Assembly: GCF_001995215.1 (NCBI RefSeq)
Contig: NZ_MUXN01000025.1
Coordinates: forward strand, 62,001-126,000
DNA: 64,000 bases
Source: Amycolatopsis azurea DSM 43854
GTDB lineage: Bacteria > Actinomycetota > Actinomycetes > Mycobacteriales > Pseudonocardiaceae
Direction of reading: 5' to 3'
Of the stretch, positions 43,221 to 51,554 are shown in pieces. The notes beneath the pieces were generated by a model that did not search any database, had not been told where the DNA came from, and was given only the letters and a program-made list of their open reading frames with translations. Every line of letters begins with the position of its first letter. Within the stretch, counting starts at the first letter, position 1. A program made the position numbers and the translations under genes.

Positions 43221-44111
43221 ATGAAATTCACCGCGAAGAAGACGATCAAAATGGCCGTTGTGGGCGGAGCGGTCGCCGCCACCGCACTCCTTTCCGCATG
43301 CAGTGGGAACGGCGTCGCGGGAAATGGTTCTCCGGTGCGGAACGCGGCGGAGACGGCGGCGGCTGCCGAGCAGGTTCCGGAAGGCGCGGGCCAGGGGGCG
43401 GCCTCCGGCGGGACCGGCGGATCCGGCGCCACGTCGAACGGTGACGTCAACTGCAGCGAGCACGGCGGCCAGGTCGGCGCACCCGGCAGGCAGAAGATGG
43501 ACCTGATCGCGGTGGCCGCCACCGACGGCACCACGCCGGGCTGCACCGAGGCGTTCACCGTGATCGCCGAGTACTACGACAAGCTGCCGCAGGCCGAAGG
43601 TCCGGGCGAGCGAGTGCTCGATGTCCGGGGCCGCTGGACCTGCGCCCGCCAGGCGGACGCCGCGGGTGCCCAGGGCGCGGTCGTCTGCGGCGTGCCCAAC
43701 GACTCCCTGCAGCTGGAGACCCGGCCTGCGGGCGGCACCGGGCAGGCTCCCGACAAGCAGGTCCGCAAGTTCCCGAACTCGACCCACTCGGTGCAGTTCA
43801 CCGGCTACGACGCCGATGTGCGGATGGCCCGCTTCCAGCTGACCGTCCCGGGCAAGGGCGGCGACGCCAGGCCGGTCGACGGCAAGACCTACCGGCTCCC
43901 GTTGCAGCCGGGCGGCAAGGTGTTCAGCGCGGCCACCCTGTGCCCGAGCGAGTCGGGCACGGTCACCATCGACGACGCGGGCCTCGGCAACGGGCCGTGC
44001 AGCCAGGACAAGCTGATCCAGCAGCTGACGGAGGGCAACCCGGTGCGCGCGCAGATCAGCGTGAACGGTGACGACCGGATCGCCTCGGTCAAGGAGATCT
44101 ACCACCCCTGA
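43221..44111 (+). CDS. Secreted lipoprotein, DUF-type, function unknown
   Basis: A 296-residue protein starting at ATG 43221 with GAGAGGGG upstream. The N-terminus is a lipoprotein signal (TALLSAC, lipidated Cys27) followed by a Gly/Ser/Ala-rich spacer. The domain that follows has alternating strands and conserved-looking Cys pairs (DVNCSEHGG, TPGCTEAF, RWTCARQ, VVCGVPND). It has a duplicated GTV/VNGDDRI-like layout in its C-terminal third. No enzyme motif is evident. It is monocistronic and ends with a strong hairpin terminator. Confidence 0.7.
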   Translation: MKFTAKKTIKMAVVGGAVAATALLSACSGNGVAGNGSPVRNAAETAAAAEQVPEGAGQGAASGGTGGSGATSNGDVNCSEHGGQVGAPGRQKMDLIAVAATDGTTPGCTEAFTVIAEYYDKLPQAEGPGERVLDVRGRWTCARQADAAGAQGAVVCGVPNDSLQLETRPAGGTGQAPDKQVRKFPNSTHSVQFTGYDADVRMARFQLTVPGKGGDARPVDGKTYRLPLQPGGKVFSAATLCPSESGTVTIDDAGLGNGPCSQDKLIQQLTEGNPVRAQISVNGDDRIASVKEIYHP

Positions 44112-44127
44112 TCCCTCGCACGGGAGG

Positions 44128-44160
44128 CCGGCGGCCGGGAATCACCCGGCCGCCGGTTTT
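44128..44160 (+). terminator. Hairpin terminator with T-tail after the lipoprotein gene
   Basis: Perfect 12-bp arms CCGGCGGCCGGG (44128-44139) and its complement (44145-44156) with loop AATCA and a following TTTT. It also faces the convergent riboflavin-type gene (stop 44172) and can serve it from the other side. Confidence 0.8.
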
Positions 44161-44171
44161 CGTGTGCGGAC

Positions 44172-45380
44172 TCAGAGCCACGCCTGCAGATCGGCCAGAT
44201 CCACCACCGGCATCCCCCACGTCAGCGCCGCCACCTCGAGGTCGGCGCTGCCCGCCATCGTGCCGTCGGGATTCATCACCTCGCAGCACACCCCGACCGG
44301 CGGGAGCCCGGCGGCGGCGCACAACGCGACCGTCGCCTCGGTGTGCCCGGACCGTTCGGCGAGCAGTCCCGGCCGCGCGGCGAGCGGGAAAACGTGACCA
44401 GGGCGCAGAAAGTCCTCCGCGGTCGCGGCCGGATCGGCCAGTTTCCTCACGGTGGCGGCACGTTCGGCCGCGGACACGCCCGTCCCGGTTCCCGCCGCCA
44501 GGTCGACCGGTATCGACCAGGCCGTCCCCTGCCGGTCGCCCTCGCCGGGCATCGGCGCGATCTCCAGCCGCCGCAACACTTCCGGCGCGCACGGTACCGC
44601 CGGGAAACCACAGACCCGGGTCAGCAGGAAGGTGAACGACTCGGGCCGGAGCCGGGCACCGGCGAAGATCACGTCGCCCTCACCCTCGGTTTCCGGATCC
44701 CAGACGACGACGCCGCCACCCGCGGCGAGCTGGCGCAGCACCTTCTCCACGCCGACGCGTCCTTCGACATGACCGGCCCACGGCAACCGGGGCAGCACCT
44801 TCCCCACCGACGACGGCGGCGACTTCTCCACCAGGCGGCAGACCAGGTCGAGTTCCAGGTTGACCCGGTCGCCGGTCGCCAGCCCGCCGAGTGTGGTGGC
44901 CGAACGGGTCATCGGCAGCAGCACCACCGAAATCCGGTCACGCAGGACCTCGGCGATGGTCACGCTGACGCCGTCGAGGGCGATCGGCGACTTCGCGATC
45001 AGCCGGTCCAGCAGGCGCTCCGGCGGCCGGATCCAGATCCGGCGGGCACCGCCTTCGTCGTCGATCCGCAGCACCTTGCCGACCGCGTCGACATACCCCT
45101 GGACCAGGTGGCCGTCCAGCGGGTCGCCGACCTGAAGCGGCGTTTCGACGTTGACCGCGGCCCCGGCCTCGATCGCGTCGAACGTCGAGCGGCGACGGGT
45201 CTCCGCGGACAGCACCGCCTCCAGGACGCCGTCGGCCGGCCGCACCGTCAGCCGTACTCCGTTGACACACGCCGATCCGCCGTCCTCGACGTGATCCGCG
45301 CTCTTCGGCGCGCGCACCCGCAGCACGTCGCCCTTGATCTGTTCGATGGAACCGAGCTCGCCGATTCGTCCGGTGAACAT
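44172..45380 (-). CDS. Fusion of a riboflavin-synthase-like (lumazine-binding) domain and DHBP synthase (RibB)
   Basis: A 402-residue fusion starting at ATG 45380. Residues 1-~195 form two lumazine-binding repeats (MFTGRIGELG; second repeat GVSVTIAEV) like riboflavin synthase. However, the usual NGVCLTV reads NGVRLTV (Arg43 in place of the active-site Cys) and HLVQGHVD reads HLVQGYVD (Tyr96 in place of His). Residues ~205-402 match RibB, with EGEGDVI, RPGHVFPL, RSGHTEATVAL and DGTMA all kept, so 3,4-dihydroxy-2-butanone 4-phosphate synthesis is likely active. The order synthase-RibB is unusual; RibB is usually fused to RibA. An FMN-riboswitch-like leader lies upstream. It may be a paralogue with a lumazine- or flavin-binding first half. 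Confidence 0.8.
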   Translation of the reverse strand: MFTGRIGELGSIEQIKGDVLRVRAPKSADHVEDGGSACVNGVRLTVRPADGVLEAVLSAETRRRSTFDAIEAGAAVNVETPLQVGDPLDGHLVQGYVDAVGKVLRIDDEGGARRIWIRPPERLLDRLIAKSPIALDGVSVTIAEVLRDRISVVLLPMTRSATTLGGLATGDRVNLELDLVCRLVEKSPPSSVGKVLPRLPWAGHVEGRVGVEKVLRQLAAGGGVVVWDPETEGEGDVIFAGARLRPESFTFLLTRVCGFPAVPCAPEVLRRLEIAPMPGEGDRQGTAWSIPVDLAAGTGTGVSAAERAATVRKLADPAATAEDFLRPGHVFPLAARPGLLAERSGHTEATVALCAAAGLPPVGVCCEVMNPDGTMAGSADLEVAALTWGMPVVDLADLQAWL

Positions 45381-45431
45381 GAATAGACACCCCGTTTTGA
45401 CGCCGTACCCCGGCACTGCCCGGCGCACGCC

Positions 45432-45546
45432 GGACACAGGGGACGCGGGGTCTCACCGCCTGGCCCCGGAATCGCACCGGGTCGTTCCGCCCCGTCGGCG
45501 GAACCGGCCGGCTGTACGGCCACACCGTGGAATCGCACCACGAGCC
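45432..45546 (-). promoter_or_regulatory. FMN-riboswitch-like leader of the synthase/RibB gene
   Basis: Read on the minus strand, this leader has two halves, each with GGTGCGATTCC: 45546-45508 and 45488-45432. A GC hairpin (GGTTCCGCC with GGCGGAACG) lies between them, and GGCGGTGAGACC closes the second half. That order, half-helix, variable stem, half-helix, is the layout of the RFN element, and it precedes a riboflavin gene. The first half deviates from the ACCGGCGGT consensus, so the element is divergent or weakly conserved. Confidence 0.65.
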
Positions 45547-45589
45547 GATCATAACCACATCGCGGTCGGGTTCACGAGCAGCCGGAATC

Positions 45590-45621
45590 CAGATGTTCCG
45601 AACATCTGATATAAACATCTG
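45590..45621 (+). promoter_or_regulatory. Operator of three CAGATGTT/AACATCTG half-sites before the glycosyltransferase
   Basis: CAGATGTT-n3-AACATCTG is a perfect dyad (45590-45608), and a third half-site AACATCTG follows at 45614-45621. GATATAAA between them suits a -10 box. The pattern predicts a dimeric repressor that covers the promoter. No regulator gene of an obvious family is adjacent, so the binding protein is unknown. Confidence 0.55.
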
Positions 45622-45653
45622 AAGCACCCGCGCTCCGGATGGAACTGGATCCC

Positions 45654-46643
45654 ATGCGAGTACTCTTCACCGCCCTGGCCTCGGCCGGCCATACCTATCC
45701 CCTGATCCCGCTCGCCGTCGCCGCCCGGGACGCCGGTCACGAAGTGCGTTTCGCCGCGGGCGAGCACGTCCATCCGCCCTTGCGCCGCAACGGACTGCGA
45801 CCCTTTCGCCCGGCGGACGCGTTCTACGAGATCTATGCCGAGGACCTCGAGCCGGAACTGACCAGGCTCCGGCCCGACCTCGTCGTGCACGAATGGGGAC
45901 AACCCGGGGCGGCCGTCGCCGCGGAGCGCGCCGGGATTCCCGCTCTCTGGCATGGTTTCGGCCGCATGTTCCCCGAGGGGATCGGGCTCCAGCGCCCTGC
46001 GACGCCCGACCGACACCATCTCGACATCTGCCCGCCTTCGTTGCAGGACAAGCACTTTATCGCGACAGCGGCGCGTATCGCACTGCGACCCGTCCCCTAT
46101 TCCGAACCGGATCCGTGGCGCCTGGAGAAGACCTCGCGGCCGCTGATCTACCTGACGCTCGGCACCGCGTTCGGCACGCCGGAAGTCCTCGCCACGGCGA
46201 TCCAGGGATTGTCCACTTTGGACGCACGGGTGGTCGTCGCCACCGGCCGGGTCCGCCCGGAGGAACTCGGCGCGCTACCGGACGACGTCACGGCGCGGGC
46301 GTGGCTCCCGCAGGCGGAACTGATGCCGCACGTCGACGCGGTCGTGCATCACGGCGGCAGCGGCACGATGCTCGGCGCGCTGGGCGCGGGCGTGCCGCAG
46401 CTGATCCTGCCCCAGGGGGCCGACCAGTTCGCCAACGCCGAAGCCCTCGGCGCCGCGGGCGCCGGGCTGACTCTCCGGTCCGAAGGACTGAGCGCGGAAG
46501 CCGTCGCCGAGCACACCCGGAAGCTGTTGCCGCGGCACGGAAACACCGCACACCGCGAGGCGGCCCGTGCGATCGCGGAGGAGATCGCACGGATGCCTTC
46601 GCCCGACGAGATCGCCCGCACCCTGCCGGAATGGGCCGCCTGA
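45654..46643 (+). CDS. GT1-family glycosyltransferase (short N-domain)
   Basis: A 329-residue GT-B enzyme of the UDP-glycosyltransferase/macrolide-glycosyltransferase branch. ATG 45654 is favoured (MRVLFTALASAGH is a typical N-terminus); ATG 45639 is 5 codons upstream. The donor-binding signature VVHHGGSGTMLGALGAGVPQ and the terminal DQFANAEAL are intact. The N-terminal domain is about 60 residues shorter than usual after GFGRMFPEG, so the acceptor pocket may be reduced. Acceptor unknown. It ends 3 bp from the stop of the convergent SLOG gene. Confidence 0.8.
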   Translation: MRVLFTALASAGHTYPLIPLAVAARDAGHEVRFAAGEHVHPPLRRNGLRPFRPADAFYEIYAEDLEPELTRLRPDLVVHEWGQPGAAVAAERAGIPALWHGFGRMFPEGIGLQRPATPDRHHLDICPPSLQDKHFIATAARIALRPVPYSEPDPWRLEKTSRPLIYLTLGTAFGTPEVLATAIQGLSTLDARVVVATGRVRPEELGALPDDVTARAWLPQAELMPHVDAVVHHGGSGTMLGALGAGVPQLILPQGADQFANAEALGAAGAGLTLRSEGLSAEAVAEHTRKLLPRHGNTAHREAARAIAEEIARMPSPDEIARTLPEWAA

Positions 46644-46645
46644 CT

Positions 46646-47359
46646 TCAGTCGAGCCCGAGCACGCCGCGCAGCACGCGCCGGAGTTCGTCCGGGCGCCTG
46701 ACGTCCACGACATGCGTCAACGAGGAACGGGCGACCAAGGCGACCGGAGGATCCGCCAAACCGGTTCGCGCGCCGGCGATCCGATCCGCGACGCGACCGG
46801 TCCCGCTCAGCACGACGATCGGCATCCTGCGGCGAAGGCTGTGCCGGACGTCGCCGAGCGTCACCTCTCCCCCGTTGATGACGAGCGTCGCCACGGGCAG
46901 CCCTTTCGCGATCGCGCCCGCCACGCCGAACAGCCACGGCGATTCGTCGCCCCAGTGCGTTCCCGGCACCGACACCAGATGCGTGTGACGCGGTTCGGGG
47001 AGCGCCGAACCGGGAGCGGGCGGATCGGAATCCGCCAGCGTCCCCTCGGCCGCCACGCCGACGAGCGGGAACTCCGCGCGGACGGCGGCACGGGCCAGCC
47101 CCAGCGCGCGCATCACCCCGGAATCGGTACCGCCGTCGACGACCGCGATCCCCGCCGCGGCCACGAGCGGGATCACGACGTTGCGCAAGGCCGCGTCGCT
47201 CGTTTCGCGGTGGGCCGCCGACATCTTGGCGGCGCCCCCGACGACCACCAAGACCCGTGAGCCGTGCTGGAAGCCGGCTTTCTTCGGCACCGCGGGCAAT
47301 TCGGCGAGGCTGTCCACGGAAATCCGTTTCACGGCAAGGAATCCTACCGGCGCGCTCAC
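46646..47359 (-). CDS. SLOG (LSDAT-type) nucleotide-sensor protein, last gene of the conflict operon
   Basis: A 237-residue Rossmann-like SLOG protein. The start is GTG 47359, because it overlaps the upstream stop by 4 bp as at nearly every other junction. The LSDAT signature is complete: VVVGGA (38-43), DGGTDSGVM (75-83), PLVGVA, HTHLVSVPGTHWGDESPW, and VINGGEV, SGTGRVAD. SLOG domains bind nucleotide-like ligands (e.g. ADP-ribose-type or NAD-derived) and act as sensors or enzymes in conflict systems. It is the cytoplasmic partner expected for the SLATT and TIR proteins of this operon. Confidence 0.85.
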   Translation of the reverse strand: MSAPVGFLAVKRISVDSLAELPAVPKKAGFQHGSRVLVVVGGAAKMSAAHRETSDAALRNVVIPLVAAAGIAVVDGGTDSGVMRALGLARAAVRAEFPLVGVAAEGTLADSDPPAPGSALPEPRHTHLVSVPGTHWGDESPWLFGVAGAIAKGLPVATLVINGGEVTLGDVRHSLRRRMPIVVLSGTGRVADRIAGARTGLADPPVALVARSSLTHVVDVRRPDELRRVLRGVLGLD

Positions 47360-50300
47360 CATTCGACGCCGAGAGCGGCGACCCGTTCCCGCTGGAGTGT
47401 GGTCGCCGTGGAGGTGCCTTCCGAGAGCGTCCGCAGCACCGACACCGCCGCTTCGGCCGCGGCACGTCGATCCGCTTCGTCGCTGTCGGCCCGGTACAGG
47501 AGTTCGGCGTGCCGGAGCCGGGCCTCGGCCACCGCGGGCCGGAACCGGCCCGGTGACGCCTGGGCCACCCGGTCGAACAGCTCCACCGCCCGGTGCGAAT
47601 CGACGAGAGCCTGCTGGACGTAGCCCGTCTCGGCCAGCCGCGCGGAACGGCATTCATGGGCGCTGGCCAGCAAGTGCTGGTGCGCCCACGGATTCACCTC
47701 CGTCAGCTGACGGCAGTGGGTCACCGCCTCGTCGGCCTGCGCCAGTGCCTCGGTATGAGCGCCGGAAGCGGCCAGGACGTCGCTGAGCACCGGCAGCGCC
47801 GCGGCGAGGTCGGGCCGGTAGTTCAGGTCGTTGTCCACCAGCCGGGTCAGGATGTCGACGGCTTTGCGCGCGTCGGCCAGCGCCGGGGCGCCGTGTTCGC
47901 CGCGGATCTCGATCTTCCTGGCCGCCAGGTTGGCCAGTGCCGTCCCCGAGTTGACCCCGACCGTCGACTCCTTGAGCTCCCGCACGCGTCGCTCGGCCTC
48001 TTCGGCGAGCGCGTAGGCCTTCCCGGTCTCACCGAGTTCGCCGTGGATGCGGCTGCTGGTGATGAGGGCCTCGCAGAGCGCGTCGGCGTGTTCCGCCGCC
48101 TTGGCGGCGTACTGCCATTGGTAACCCTCGACAGCCTGCGTCACGGCGGCCTGTGCCGCCCGCAGATACCCGGCGCGGTGCTGGGCGACGCCGAGCCGTA
48201 GCTGAAGGGCCGGGTCGGTGCGCCCCGTTCGCCGGAGCGCGCTGGTCACGAGCAGTGTTTCGAGCCGGAGGATGGCCTGGTCGAGACTGACGTCGCAGGC
48301 CGACGGCGCGGGCAGGGCCGCGCGGATCCGGTCGAGCAGGGCGAGATCCATGACTTCGTCCTCCGCGAGCCCGACGACCGCGCCCAGGCCTTCCCCGCCG
48401 TGACGGCAGGCGAAGCCCGGGTCGTCCTGGAGCAACGGCTTCACCCAGCCGAGGTAGAACGGGTAGGAATCCGTCGAGAGCCGGGCCAGCATCACCAGCG
48501 CGTTGGCCATCGCGGTGCTCATGCCGTCGTTCCGCTGCCCCATGGCGGGCAGCCTGCGCAGCAACCCGGTCGCCCAGGCCGGATCCGGCTCGCCGGACAC
48601 TTCCGGAAACCCGCTCAGCGAGTGCAGGACGAGCGCGTCGGCCAGCGGCGGTGGACCGGGCCGGGGCAGGAACCCGTTCTCGCCGGGATAGAACGAGCGG
48701 TAACGGTCGGAGAGCGCGGTCCACTCGGCGGGTTCCCGGATGAGCCCGTGGTCCAGCGCGAGCTTCTGCGCCACCTGATGCGTGCAGGGCCCGACCAGTG
48801 CCGTGACGAAGCACAGCCGGGAGAGGGCGACGTCGGCCTCGCCCGGCGTCTCCCCTTCCCGGAATCGCGCCTCGTGGTCGAGGACCGCGCCGGTCGCCCG
48901 CCGGGCGTCCGGCAGGGCTCCGGCCGGGGCGAGCACGGCGGCGACCGCGATCACGGGGACCTCCGCGACCTTGAGATTTCTGATGTCACGTCTCGCCGTG
49001 GCGAGCGGAAGCGGACCGGGCAGTTCCTCCCGCAGGACGTCGTAACAGCGCGAGAACACCATTTCCGGCGTCGGGTCGAGGACGTCCCTCGTGGCGATGA
49101 CCTTGCGCGTCGCGTAGATCCGGCGCTGGGCCCACCGGGTGTGGCACTCCTGCCACCAGGCGCCCGCGGTGGGGGCGATGGTGAGCACGCGGACCGGTCC
49201 CGCGCCGGGACGGCGGAGCACCTCGACCAGGCTGACCAGATGCTGCGGATGCCAGGTGTCGGCGCGGTCCACCACGACGAGGATGCCCCGCTGGCCGCCG
49301 TAGGGCAGGTGTTCGATCAGCGACGGCGCGGTTTCGGGATCCTGCCGGGCGCGGAAGACCGTCCAGCCCCCGGCTTCGCATTCGGCGGCGAACTGGTCGG
49401 CGAGCTGGATCCGGGTCGAGTGGTCGCCTCCGCTCAGCAACATCACCGCGGCCGGGGTGGTGCCCTGCTGCCAGGTCCGCAGTTCCTGGTGGACGTACGG
49501 CCGGGACGTCGCCGCCCGCAGCGCCCGGCTCAGCAGGACCGAGGGCTGTCCGCGTCGCGGCGAAGGGCTGTTCCGGAAGCTGACGGGCTGGAGCCAGTAG
49601 GACCCGCTGCGCCCTTCGGCCACCGTGATGGTCACCAGCACCGGGGAGGCCTGCACGGTCGTGCCGACCGGCCGGGGGATTTCGAAGCACTCGCCGTCGA
49701 CGGTGTGGACGACGACCTCCCGGCCCGCCGACCGATGCCGCAGGGGCGGGCCACCGCTCACGTCGTACCACCGGCCGGGGAGACCGGGCGAGCTGATCTT
49801 CAGCATCAAGGGGGTGACGTCGTGCGTTTCGATGTAGAGGGCGGCGTCCTTCACCGTGCCTCCGACGAGCAGGTCGTCGCCGTCCCAGCGCAGGGCGATC
49901 CGCCGTTCCGGGAACTCCCGGGCCACCGGTCCGAGGAGGGTCCGCACCCGGCGGCCCGCCACGTCGGTGCCGTTGTCGTTGTCCGACAGCAGGTCTTCCA
50001 CGCAGGGCGCGGGAATCACGTCGTAGGGCCGCTTGGCCTTCGCCATCAGCGTGAGGTGCCACGCCTCTTCGCGTTCGAGGATCGACGCGGGCAGCCTGCG
50101 GCGGGCTTCGATCACCCAGTCCGCGAGCGGATCGTTCTCCCCTTCGGCCAGGGACCTCAGCGGCCGGTAGAGCATCTTCGCCGCGCGGTTCAGCGCGGTT
50201 GCCGACTCCGAGAAAGCCAGCCAGGTGACGCTTTCCTCCAGCCGCAGCGCGGACGGCAGCGAGCGGTGCACCGCCGCGATGACACCGCGAAGCCGCCGGA

Positions 50301-50592
50301 TCGGGTCCCCCGGGGCAGCCCGCCTCAGGCGGCCCGCCAGCGCCTCGCGCAGATCCGGCAACAGTTCCTCGGCCAGCAGTACCGTGTCCGGCTGCCGCCG
50401 GCCGATCCAGTCGCTGAACCAGAAGTCGGCCTCGGCCCCCACGTCGAGCGAGGTCAGCACGCCCAACCGGACGGCGCGGACCAGTTCCGGTTCGATCGTG
50501 GTCGCGATGCTCAGGGCGACCGCGAGTTCCACGTCGCCGGACCAAGGGTCTTCCGCGAGCGCGTCGGCGAGGAGGTCCGAAAGCTCGGTCAT
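47356..50592 (-). CDS. Large NTPase-like protein with C-terminal TPR region
   Basis: A 1078-residue cytoplasmic protein starting at ATG 50592 with a 4-bp overlap. Residues 1-~190 are helical; ~200-340 contain a beta-rich segment. Around 380-560 lies a STAND/P-loop-like NTPase core with a degenerate Walker A (SGGDHSTRI, 387-395) and a Walker-B-like LVVVDRADTW (438-447). About 790-1060 contains tetratricopeptide-type helix pairs (AALALRLGVAQHRAGYL, AYALAEEAERRVREL, EALAQADEAVTHCRQL). It resembles the VMAP-type partner of MoxR-vWA systems in position. Catalytic activity of the NTPase is doubtful. Confidence 0.7.
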   Translation of the reverse strand: MTELSDLLADALAEDPWSGDVELAVALSIATTIEPELVRAVRLGVLTSLDVGAEADFWFSDWIGRRQPDTVLLAEELLPDLREALAGRLRRAAPGDPIRRLRGVIAAVHRSLPSALRLEESVTWLAFSESATALNRAAKMLYRPLRSLAEGENDPLADWVIEARRRLPASILEREEAWHLTLMAKAKRPYDVIPAPCVEDLLSDNDNGTDVAGRRVRTLLGPVAREFPERRIALRWDGDDLLVGGTVKDAALYIETHDVTPLMLKISSPGLPGRWYDVSGGPPLRHRSAGREVVVHTVDGECFEIPRPVGTTVQASPVLVTITVAEGRSGSYWLQPVSFRNSPSPRRGQPSVLLSRALRAATSRPYVHQELRTWQQGTTPAAVMLLSGGDHSTRIQLADQFAAECEAGGWTVFRARQDPETAPSLIEHLPYGGQRGILVVVDRADTWHPQHLVSLVEVLRRPGAGPVRVLTIAPTAGAWWQECHTRWAQRRIYATRKVIATRDVLDPTPEMVFSRCYDVLREELPGPLPLATARRDIRNLKVAEVPVIAVAAVLAPAGALPDARRATGAVLDHEARFREGETPGEADVALSRLCFVTALVGPCTHQVAQKLALDHGLIREPAEWTALSDRYRSFYPGENGFLPRPGPPPLADALVLHSLSGFPEVSGEPDPAWATGLLRRLPAMGQRNDGMSTAMANALVMLARLSTDSYPFYLGWVKPLLQDDPGFACRHGGEGLGAVVGLAEDEVMDLALLDRIRAALPAPSACDVSLDQAILRLETLLVTSALRRTGRTDPALQLRLGVAQHRAGYLRAAQAAVTQAVEGYQWQYAAKAAEHADALCEALITSSRIHGELGETGKAYALAEEAERRVRELKESTVGVNSGTALANLAARKIEIRGEHGAPALADARKAVDILTRLVDNDLNYRPDLAAALPVLSDVLAASGAHTEALAQADEAVTHCRQLTEVNPWAHQHLLASAHECRSARLAETGYVQQALVDSHRAVELFDRVAQASPGRFRPAVAEARLRHAELLYRADSDEADRRAAAEAAVSVLRTLSEGTSTATTLQRERVAALGVEW

Positions 50593-51554
50593 CGCACCCC
50601 CGCACCCACGACGCCGCGCACGGCGGCCGCGGTGGTCGGGCGGTCCCACGAGAGGGTGGGCATCAGCTCGCTCAGCCAGCCCGGTACCCGGTTCTCCGGG
50701 AAAGGCAGCAACGCCACGGGCGAAACGTCCCGCTCACGCCACCGTCCGACGAGCCGTCGCCAGGCCCGGCGATCGCAGAACGTGTGCGGGAGGACGTCGA
50801 ACCCCGAGACGACCAGGATCCGGGTTCCCGGCGGGCAGCGCAGTTCGCGGGCGGGATCCGGTGAGCCGGCGAAGAACCACGTCACCGCCGTGGTCCTGCC
50901 GGTGAGCGCCCGGACGGCGGCGATCAGGTCGGTCTGGTCCCGGTGGAACGGCGCCATCGCCTCTCCCCTGTCGAGCAGCAGCCGGACGCCGAACCGCGTG
51001 GTGGGCACGGGACGGCGCGGAAGCACTCCGACCGGCCGGTTGGCGCAGATCCGGTCGATCAGCGCGGGGAGATCGATGTCCCCGCAGCGTTCGGGCCTGC
51101 TCAGCGCGGCCTGGAGGATGTCGCGCGCGGTGCGGTGCGCGAGAAGGGGTTCGTGCGGCAGCGAGGGCGGAGGCGGTTCGTATCCGGGCTGCTGGAGCCA
51201 GACCGCGTCATGCCACGGCGGCGGCTGATCGCCGAGGTCGCGGTAGGTCGTGCGCAGCCTGGCCACATAACCCTGTGAGGGCGTGGCTTCCGGTGCGGCG
51301 AGGGAGTGCTTCGCATCCCGCGCGGGCACAGGCGCGGGTTCGGGGCCCTCGGCTTGGGCGGCGGGCGGGATGACGCTGGGAGCCGGACAGGTCGCCGCGG
51401 CCGTGGCGACGTCCTCCCGATCCCTCCCCGGCGAACCGGGCGCCGGGCCGGAAGTGGGCAGGCACAACAGTTCCTTGATCCCCGTCACGTCGGCGGGCTC
51501 CGGTGCGAGCAGGTGCACCGCCCGGACGAAGTCACCCCACCAGACCTCGCTCAC
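50589..51554 (-). CDS. vWA-like domain protein of the MoxR pair
   Basis: A 321-residue protein starting at GTG 51554, overlapping the MoxR stop by 4 bp. Residues 1-~135 are a Pro/Ala-rich region with an N-terminal WWGDFVRAVHLL helix. Residues ~140-321 form a vWA-like fold: RLLLDRGEAM (191-200) at the MIDAS position, where DxSxS is replaced by D-R-G-E-A, then WFFAGSPDPAREL and ILVVSGFDVLP. Loss of the Ser pair means metal-dependent ligand binding is probably altered or lost. MoxR-vWA pairs are known as chaperone-like or conflict modules. Confidence 0.7.
   Translation of the reverse strand: MSEVWWGDFVRAVHLLAPEPADVTGIKELLCLPTSGPAPGSPGRDREDVATAAATCPAPSVIPPAAQAEGPEPAPVPARDAKHSLAAPEATPSQGYVARLRTTYRDLGDQPPPWHDAVWLQQPGYEPPPPSLPHEPLLAHRTARDILQAALSRPERCGDIDLPALIDRICANRPVGVLPRRPVPTTRFGVRLLLDRGEAMAPFHRDQTDLIAAVRALTGRTTAVTWFFAGSPDPARELRCPPGTRILVVSGFDVLPHTFCDRRAWRRLVGRWRERDVSPVALLPFPENRVPGWLSELMPTLSWDRPTTAAAVRGVVGAGVR

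Noticed and set aside
48400..51228. A 942-codon frame on the plus strand
   Set aside because: Antisense to the NTPase/TPR and vWA genes; Arg/Gly/Pro-rich with no start signal.
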